This document shows, piece after piece, positions 56,268-64,000 of a stretch of 64,000 nt of DNA (position 1 is the stretch's first letter; each line of letters starts with the position of its first letter). The notes below the pieces were generated by a model, which worked only from the letters and a program-made list of their open reading frames with translations, searched no databases and was not told the origin of the DNA. The position numbers were made by a program, and so were the translations under genes. The stretch comes from Punica granatum (lineage: Eukaryota; Streptophyta; Magnoliopsida; Myrtales; Lythraceae). Where the stretch lies: contig NC_045134.1 of NCBI RefSeq assembly GCF_007655135.1, positions 27,862,568-27,926,567 of the forward strand, written 5' to 3'.

Positions 56268-59200
56268 ATGGAGGGAGGCGACAAGTGGAAGATACTCTTC
56301 TTTGGAGGAACAGGCTACATTGGCAAGTACATGGTTAGGGCAAGTGTTGCACTCGGGCATCCCACTACCGTGTATGCTCGACCGCTCTCTTCTGACAGCA
56401 TTCCGCCGACTAACTTGCATCTGCGCGACGAGTTAGAAGCCATCGGCGTCACTATTGTCGAAGTATCTCTCGTTCTCTCTCTATGTCTCTGAATGTCAAT
56501 ATTTTTCTAATAAATTGTTATATATATATGTTAGTACCTTTTTTTATATTATAAGAATATATTGCCCTATTGATCATGTTTAGACTGAAAGAACCTCGTA
56601 AAAATCTGCCACACGCTTGGTTTGAACTATCAGCTGTAAACCTTATATGTAAAAGATCTCCTAGATAGAAAAATTATCTTCGACAGCCGATTTAAATCTT
56701 ACTTCACTCAACTTTTGACATGAAGTAATATCCGATTATTATTAGTGCAATTTCTCGCACTAATAATCATACATATGGATCTCCTTTGTAAAGGAAACAA
56801 ACTTTTACCACTACCTCGGTCTCGACACCCAACTAATCTAGTCAATCCTCTCTAGTAAATACGACTTTGTTGAGGCCCTTCCCATCTGAACAAGCTCTTT
56901 GATTTTGAATTTTTAATGCTCAATTAAAGGTTCCTCCTTAGGTGGACTGCATCAAACTACCTTTTCTTGACAGGACCAAGAGTCAGCTATCGAATTGTTA
57001 ATATGGATTTCCCATGTTTTGGTTCTACAAGATGTTTGAGCTGATCAGTGTACTTCGGTTCATGCCTAATAATTACCCAGTAATGTGTAACGAATGTGCA
57101 ATTTCACTTCTTTTGTTGAATAAATAAATAAATCAGAACGGAAATGGGAATCTAATCAACTAATTAATTAAAAGGGAAAAATGTATATATTGATGAATGG
57201 AACATGTATTGTCCAGGGAGAACTTGAGGAGCATGAGAAGATGGTGTCAGCAATGAGGGAAGCAGATGTCGTCATCTCTGCCCTGCCTTATCCCCTCGTC
57301 CCTGCCCAGCTCAAAATCATCCAAGCCATCAAACATGCAGGAAACATTAAGGCAAGGAATGATTTTTTTTTTGCATATCTATATCTGAATCCAAATCTGA
57401 ATATAAATCTAAGTCTAGACTGAAGTACTAAAAAGTCGTTTCTCTTGAGTAACGTGAGGGGAAGTGAAAAAACTTTTCCTCACTCTTGCAATGTGTCATT
57501 GTTTTTCTTATTTTAACAATTAAATTTTGTTTTATTTTCATAGTAGGTCATTTTTTATTAATAAACCTACTTAAGAGGTGTTTTGTCTTATTAGAAAATC
57601 TTAAAGTAGAAAAGAATGAATGAATTAATTTATTAAAACTAATAAAGAAAAGAAAATACAGTTGGCTCCTTTTGAGTAAGACTGGGGAGAGTGAAAAGCT
57701 TTTCCTATATCCTACAAAGTGTCATTGTTTTTTCTTATTTTAATATAATTTAACTTTGTTTTATTTTACATATTAGGTATTGCAAAGTTATAATTGAACT
57801 TTGTTTTATTATGAAGTGTAATTTCATTGTGCATTTAGGATGTCCTTATTCTCGATTATTATTGGGTCCATTATGAAAACGGATTCAAGATAAAAAGTTA
57901 TAATTGTACCAATTCTTTTCTATTTGTTTCTCCTATCATTCTTTGTAGTTTGTCCGCAAATAAACTGTTTGTTTCTGCTCTCTTGTAATTTCTGATCGGG
58001 CATTTTCTCCTTGTATCCGTTTTTACTGTGGATTGTTAAAGGATCCACTTAACTACTTGAGGAAGCAAAAGTATTTCAAAGAAAAAGAAAGAACCTCCTT
58101 AATTGGTATTTTCTCTTATTAGAAATTTTAAATTGTAGGTTGAATATATTAATTGATTAATAAAGAAAAGAAAAAAGGGAAATTCCATTGCATTTTCTTG
58201 TTTTATATTATTAAATAATTTTACACTAAAAATAAAATATAAAGAGGAAAAAGGAAGCAAAGAATAAGATACGAAAAGGATAATCAATAATGTCATAATG
58301 AATTAATTGGATAGCGAGATCCTTTTATTTTTTGAAATTAGAAAGATTTTCCTATTCACTCTTGTTAACTCGGTAATGTTATCATTACCATTATTTATGT
58401 GTATCATTTCAGAATCCTCAGAGAGAATTTCATTTAATTTATATTCTTAATTTTGCTATAGCTATCACTTTTCAATCGGTTCTATATCTCAATTTGTTGA
58501 TATTATTATCCTCTCCATATTTCATGAAATTAAGGAGAACAAAATGAAAGTAACATGTTATTCTATAGCTTCAATAAAAGATTTTCAAATTCTAAATTGA
58601 ACAAAAGACCTTACTAGTAATTTAGATAGACCAAAAAAAAAAGTTCCAAGTCCATGGGACACCCTTGCAATTGCACGGGTTGCGCTCCGCTAGTCTGTAT
58701 ATAAACTAATATTATATTGCACGATTTTTTCAAACATCCCTATTATTAATTATTATTGATATTTTTGGCAGGTAAACTCGCTAATTGTTTCAAAAGCTTG
58801 TGAAAAACCCGCGCTTTGCCTTGAGTTTATTTTAGAAATAATTAGATCTCTTATTTGTAATTAGATTATGCTTATTTCAATGTCATTATAAATTTTTAAT
58901 AGTTTTTAATATCTATTGACAGTGAAGCGTCTATAATATGCTTTCTCATTTATTATTATTATGTATGCGAACTACACGAAAAATGTATTGAATTAATAAT
59001 ATAAACATTCCAATTTAAAATATACGAAAATTGAGAATTTAGTAAGTACCCTTATAATAATTAATAATTACATGGAAATGGACAAAAGCTTTTGTAGATA
59101 TGACTATAATGTAAATAAAAGTATGATGAACTGCTAAGAAAATATTATATTGAGCTTTTTGGCAAGTGAAATTTGAAAATTTGATGAAATTTTTATATTA

Positions 59201-61498
59201 AAATTTCATAAGATGCCTTTAGCTTAGAATTTGCTCTTCATGAATTCATTGTCCTTCATTATATCCCTGAACTTAATTAGAAAGGGATGTCGAATTCGCT
59301 TAGATGAAATTAGTTTTGGAGCAACTTATCAAGGAAACAAATAAGAAGGGAAAAAAAAAGGGGAAGAAAGAAGAGAAGATACAGAAGTGGCCTTTATTGG
59401 GCACTTGTTAAGCTAGACAGAATTTAATTCCCCTTTATTGGGTACTTGCAATGCATATTCTCCTTATAGTTGTTACATTAATTTTGTAAACTCTATTTTG
59501 CATGACTTTTAAAATTCAATTTTGTGACATGCATCCTCACATGTTTATTTCTTTTATTTCTAATTTATGTGGTTCAATAATAATATAATAATAATAGTAT
59601 TACTATTTTTTCAACTTTATGTTCTTCTGTATTCTGTAAGAACTTGTACTAATATTTTATTTAAGACATACTTACAATATTACAATATTCTTAGAATAAT
59701 TTTTAATTAACCGATGTATTTATTTAGTTCGAAAATTTTTATGTGAACTTTATTTTTTCACATCTTCAATTTCAAATTCTTCCTTTTTATTTTTATTTTT
59801 ATATTGGCTGCGCTTTTTCTTTTTCCCCGACTCTCCGTTTCCCCCAGCTATAGAAGGCTTTCCAAGAAATGTGGGGCTGCTACTTCTTCCCACATTTGAT
59901 AGCAACAACGCTTCATCATGCGTTTACCAAGCTTAGGTGCACTTTGACGGCCTGTTTAGGCTGCGGGTTTTGAAATGGTTATGAAGGGATTGTTATATAA
60001 TGTATAATATCTTGCATAATCCATCCTCCCCATAGCAATTGTAATTCGTAATCTAAACAAAATGTAAGCGACACAGTCTATGCATCTCAATGTGCTACTA
60101 CAATGATAGGCATAAATGTCGTATCTCCCAAAATGCTTCTTTTTCGAATTCGAATTCCTTTTAATCATTATAATTATATACAAATATTTTTAAGAATTGA
60201 TTGATCTGTAAAGTATGGCCGCCAGAAAAGAAAAGAAAAGAAAAGAAAAAAAACTCAATGAGGTTGGATGTAGCTTTGCAAGATAAGAACCTTGGGTTTA
60301 GGAGGACCAAATTCAATCTTTATGAAATGGACCGCGCGAAGCTTCACTATAATGACTTGGTCGAGCCTGTGGTTAACTGTTAATTGTGAGACTGTATCTT
60401 AAGGTTATGGATTCTTTATTTTCGGATGTCTTTTGACAGAAAGTTGGATATCCGTTTTCTCTTGTTGTTTCATACCTCAAATGTTCATTTGCTTAAAATG
60501 AAATTGAATTACAAACAGCTTGATCAAATTGCATGACAAATATGTTCAAAAATAATTTATGTCTTCCCGTATTGTTTTTCATGAACTCCTGATGACTGTT
60601 CTAGTGTATTTATTAGAGGTTCCTTCCATCAGACTTTGGAGTCGAGGAAGATAGGATTACAGCGCTTCCCCCGTTCCAAGCATTCCTAGACAAGAAGAAA
60701 TGTATCAGACGGGCAACGGAAGCAGCTGGCATTCCATACACTTATGTTTCGGCGAATTGCTTCGGAGCTTATTTCATTAATTATCTTCTCCATCCATCAG
60801 AGCAGAGGAATGACGTTCTCATCTTTGGAACTGGTGATGGAAAGGGTGCGAACTCTCCTTTTAAAATTAAAAAGCTTCCTTTCAGCTCGACTATGTTGCC
60901 AAGTTTGATTTTCACTCTGACTTTTTTCCCTTTTTTTTTTTCCTCGGTCAGTTGTGCTTAATTATGAAGAAGATATCGCCAGATATACGATCAAAGTGGC
61001 ATGCGACCCTAGAGCATGCAATCGAGTTGTGATATACCGGCTTCCAAAGAATATTTTGTCGCAGATTGAATTGACATCACTGTGGGAGAAGAAGACAGGC
61101 CGGACACTCGAGCGAGTTCACATCCCAGAGGAAGAAATTGTGAAGCTCTCTCAAAGTAAGGAAAACCTAAATTTGTAGTCTTCTTCTTCATCATGATGTG
61201 TTTATATACGATGCATCTAACAAGTTTCAGTATATATGTGGAAAACTAGATCAGATTGATATATTATCTTGGTTTTGGTTTTCATCTGTTTGCAGCCTTG
61301 CCGGATCCACAGAACATACCGCTGTCAATTATTCACTCCGTGTTTGTGAAAGGCGATCTCATGAGCTACGAGCTAAAGGAAGATGATATAGAGGTTTCAA
61401 GGCTATACCCGGATATGGACTACACGTCAATTGACCAGCTGCTCGATATATTTCTCACCGGGAACCCTCCTCCTCCTGCTTGTGCTGCTTTTGCTTGA
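56268..61498 (+). CDS. NADPH-dependent phenylpropanoid reductase (PCBER/eugenol-synthase-like), 5 exons
   Basis: Family members use NADPH to reduce phenylpropanoid substrates in the cytosol: PCBER, pinoresinol-lariciresinol and isoflavone reductases, and the eugenol/isoeugenol synthases. Inferred exons: 56268-56462, 57217-57351, 60617-60845, 60952-61155 and 61296-61498; the protein is 321 residues, normal for the family (308-320). Introns 1, 3 and 4 are GT-AG; intron 2 begins GC (aag|gcaagg). The Rossmann motif GGTGYIG is at 13-19; [11 protein letters not shown] spans 108-118; the catalytic Lys is K137 in [22 protein letters not shown] follows. The wording and the [10 protein letters not shown]-terminus lean to the eugenol-synthase clade, but sequence alone does not fix the substrate. 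All exons join in frame without stops. Confidence 0.88.
56463..57216 (+). other. Intron 1 of the reductase gene
   Basis: 754 bp from gtatctc to tgtccag. It joins the codons for IGVTIVE to GELEEHEK in phase 0. Nothing else is recognised within it. Confidence 0.85.
57352..60616 (+). other. Intron 2 of the reductase gene, large, GC-AG type, with repeats
   Basis: About 3.27 kb, starting gcaagg after AAG and ending tttattag. Without it NIK joins RFLPSDFG exactly as in the family. It contains diverged direct repeats (57430-57545 against 57660-57775, and 57560-57660 against 58085-58190), a Helitron-like end at 58663-58694, and a possible MITE near 59942-60060 (ggcctgtttaggctgcggg). ORFs inside are not supported. 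Confidence 0.8.
58663..58694 (+). mobile_element. Helitron 3' end inside intron 2
   Basis: Hairpin cccttgcaattgcacggg at 58663-58680 (outer CCC/GGG and inner TGC/GCA pairs with one mismatch), then ttgcgctccg (10 nt), then CTAG followed by T. This fits a Helitron terminus. The 5' end was not located; the repeated segments from 57430 onward may be its interior. Confidence 0.55.
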
Positions 61499-62760
61499 AC
61501 TATATATCTCGGTCGTCTGGATTTATCTTCCTTTATGTACACTCCTTGCATGAATAATATGTGATATTGCATCTTCCAGGTTTACAGGACAGCAGAGATT
61601 ATATCTAACAATATCTTATGTGAATTGGTGTCAACATAATGTCGTTTTTAAACCATGAATGATAGTTCACAGTTTGATAGGATAAGTACCGGAAAAAGGG
61701 CCTGAATCGTTACGTGTTGGCATCCATTGACGAGTCGATGTTCGAGTTTCAAACCAACTTGAGAGCGGAGCCTCTTCACTAGAAGCGTTTGATTCAAACT
61801 TCAGGCTACCTACAATATATGACCGTCTGACGCAGCGTACAATGCGAGTAACCGTTACAGACCCGTTGATTCGCGCACGAATACCGGAACTACAATCTTC
61901 TATACCTATTTATTCTACGAATACCAGGAAATAGGCATCAAACTCGAATCGATCCGAGATTGGACAAACACGAAAGCTCTGAATTTTATTGATAATCCAA
62001 AAGACGACTCCTCCAACGCTAGGGCTTACACAAAACTTAAATAGTGTTTAAGAAAATCTAAATTGCATAAAAAGAACTAAACTTTTCTAAAATTACAAAA
62101 ACACTCTAATTAATATAAATTGCCTGTTTGAGGCCCTAAACGATGGAATTTGCCTTAAATATCGAAAAATCACGAAAGCCGTGAGTTTTGCTCCGGAGGC
62201 CATTTCCTTCAAAATAAGGTCGTCAGAACCTAATTTTCTTCAGGTACCGAATTGTCAGGCCTTCTGCCGCATCATCGTCCGATCTGTGAGAACATGATGC
62301 ATCGATCTGTGATGTCATATCGATTGAATGCTCTTCTCCTAATAGTCCAATCAAAAGGAGTAGGGTACTCTTTTAGTTTTTTTTGTTTTTTCCCCCTGTA
62401 TTGAATGAAATTGTTATGTCACCTATTAAGTCCAATAACGAAAAATATCATTTGAGCAAATACGATTTGTTTTAATATGAAATTGCAACTCAATAACAAT
62501 TAAAAGATTAGAGTCTAGATGATACAACGTCCCGTGGGTTCTGGAGCCTAATGGTGCACCTGGAGTAATAAAGGTCGTTCATCACTAAAACAAAAAAAAA
62601 AAACAAAACAAAACAAAAAGATGAAATTTAAACGACAAGATGAGCAAATCTACGGTATTCATGCCGTAGAACGTAAAGTGAACTTTCAAAATGTAAGTCG
62701 ATATACTAATTATCGGTAGATAGCTTAACACTATATAAAGCATGTCATGAAAAGAAACAA
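61499..62760. other. 3' flank of the reductase gene and intergenic DNA
   Basis: A possible poly(A) signal, gaataat, lies near 61553. From about 61680 to 62350 the DNA is non-coding with higher complexity (ctccaacgctagggcttac, catgatgcatcgatctgtgatg) and may be an old retroelement piece, but no ends or domains were found. Confidence 0.4.
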
Positions 62761-62761
62761 A

Positions 62762-62853
62762 TAACTGGTTTTAGTTCAGGTCGTAATGTTTATTTTTTCT
62801 TGGTAACGATTTTTTAATCAAAAAAGAAAAATTACGACCTGAATTAAAACTAG
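62762..62853. repeat. Small perfect-looking hairpin element
   Basis: Arms aactggttttagttcaggtc-gtaat and, at the other end, attac-gacctgaattaaaactag are inverted copies of about 26 bp separated by about 40 bp. Likely a minimal MITE or hairpin. Confidence 0.7.
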
Positions 62854-62892
62854 TTCTCTCTGTCTCTGCGAGGTGAAAGTTGACCCCACCTA

Positions 62893-63017
62893 AAGGTCAA
62901 CCTTCCACTTCATCGCCAAAATCTAGAGGCCAACCTTCCACTTCATCCCATTTTTGAGAATGAAGTGGAAGGTTGACCTATACCCCAATCTAGAGGTCAA
63001 TCTTTCCACTTCATCCC
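62893..63017. repeat. Four copies of a 20-bp motif, three direct and one inverted
   Basis: Variants of ggtcaaccttccacttcatc occur near 62896, 62931 and 62995 on the plus strand and, inverted (gaagtggaaggttgacct), near 62960. No coding sequence. Confidence 0.8.
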
Positions 63018-64000
63018 ATTATTGGGAGCGCTTCTTTATATTCGTCAATACGTCGTCTGGAAAAAGGCAAACTTACCCTTATTTTTTGAGTTTTTGCTGA
63101 ATCTCAGGGTGAGCATATATGCATGCCTACCAAATGATATTATATGGATTTGCAAATATATATATATATACACTGATTGATATTGGTGTATATTAATTTT
63201 TATCACTAAAATAAAAAAGATTAGTCGATGGTTATGGAGCTTATACTCCAACACAACTTTACCCATTCATTCTAAGGAGAAAGGTATGAATCTGTACTAG
63301 TACGAAGTAGAGGGTAAACTGAGATGTCAGGGAAGAGAGGTGGAGGCACCAATATATATACCCATGTCAAAGTCCTATATATGGTTTGTAGCCTGGTCCA
63401 TTAACAATTACAATATGCAAAGTGATAATTAAGTTCATGGATTGGCAAAATTCGGAGTTGTCAATCTTATCTTAGTCGAGAAATGATTGTCTCAACTACG
63501 ACGAATTCACATATGCCAAAAGTCGGAATGCCTTATTTCGAATATATCGGAATGAGTTATTTCTAAAACGTAATAATCTGTAGAGTACTGTGGTGCACTT
63601 ATTACTAAAGAGTCAAAGTCATAAGGTATTATAGTTTTTTCACTCCTGCCTTCCATGAGTTTCTTTCTTTTCTATTCTTTTCTTTTTTTAAATTACAGAA
63701 ACATATTAATTAAGGGTGAGTGGGTTCAGGTATCCTATATTTTATATGAGATCCGGACCCTACCCTATAGAAAATAGGTTCTTAAAATTTAAACCGGGTC
63801 CCTATCTTATTAGGTTAGGGAAGCAGAATCTATCAACGACCAGTATTATACCTCAGATTCCGGCTACATTGTTTAGAATCTATTCCCTTTTTTTCTTTAG
63901 GAGAGGCGGAAATTTAAACATCGTAATGTTGTAAAGGAATAAAAGAAGAAAATAGAAGATGCAAGATTTTCAAATAATCTTTAACAATTGTCACATAATT
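63018..64000. other. AT-rich DNA to the right edge
   Basis: No gene is supported. 63713-63830 contains words like those at 39600-40245 (tgggttcaggtatccta, ggaccctaccctatag), probably the same repeat family. A (TA)n run lies at about 63155-63170. Confidence 0.45.

Noticed and set aside
59956..60383. Short frames inside reductase intron 2
   Set aside because: They lie in the intron and have no family resemblance; the exon structure explains the gene without them.

Overview
This is repeat-dominated nuclear DNA from a flowering plant, most likely a woody eudicot. The evidence is AT-rich intergenic DNA, Tat/Ogre-type Ty3/gypsy and Ty1/copia retrotransposons, PIF/Harbinger, hAT, Mutator-like and Helitron DNA transposons, and two spliced plant genes. 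The species cannot be fixed from the sequence. No rRNA, convincing tRNA gene or CRISPR array was seen.

Layout. 1-310 is the tail of a broken Harbinger transposase. 369-18312 is a pile of divergent long LTR fragments of a Tat-like gypsy family, several in inverted pairs, broken up by Harbinger DNA. Its best-preserved part is a complete Harbinger element at 1869-6662 with 278-bp inverted repeats, a 3-bp target duplication and two open genes: a DDE transposase and a Myb/SANT-like protein. 10206-12780 holds two inverted, decayed relatives of that element. 14337-23258 is a truncated Tat-like element (LTR, primer site, ORF1, gag) that runs into an inverted LTR piece at 23258-24095. 24095-25369 carries a decayed hAT BED-finger fragment. 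25370-36043 holds two divergently oriented relics of a second Harbinger family; one is split by an intact, very young copia element (26372-32179) with near-identical LTRs and one 1333-codon gag-pol. 36810-39144 is a nested palindromic Mutator-like element.

The right 25 kb is more gene-like. It has small non-autonomous elements (an hAT MITE at 41769-41971 with a perfect 8-bp duplication, a Tourist-like MITE at 42464-42935, and Helitron ends at 52954 and 58694) around two host genes. One encodes an F-box protein (48839-49993). The other is a five-exon NADPH-dependent phenylpropanoid reductase of the PCBER/eugenol-synthase family (56268-61498), whose second intron appears to be of the rare GC-AG class.

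The two host genes show no sign of working together: one is a ubiquitin-ligase adaptor type, the other a secondary-metabolism enzyme. The recurring theme is inverted duplication of transposon fragments; at least five independent large palindromes are present. No clearly new biological system was recognised. The items most worth testing are the apparently autonomous long-TIR Harbinger element, the apparent lack of a primer-binding site in the young copia element, and the palindromic transposon clusters as possible small-RNA sources.
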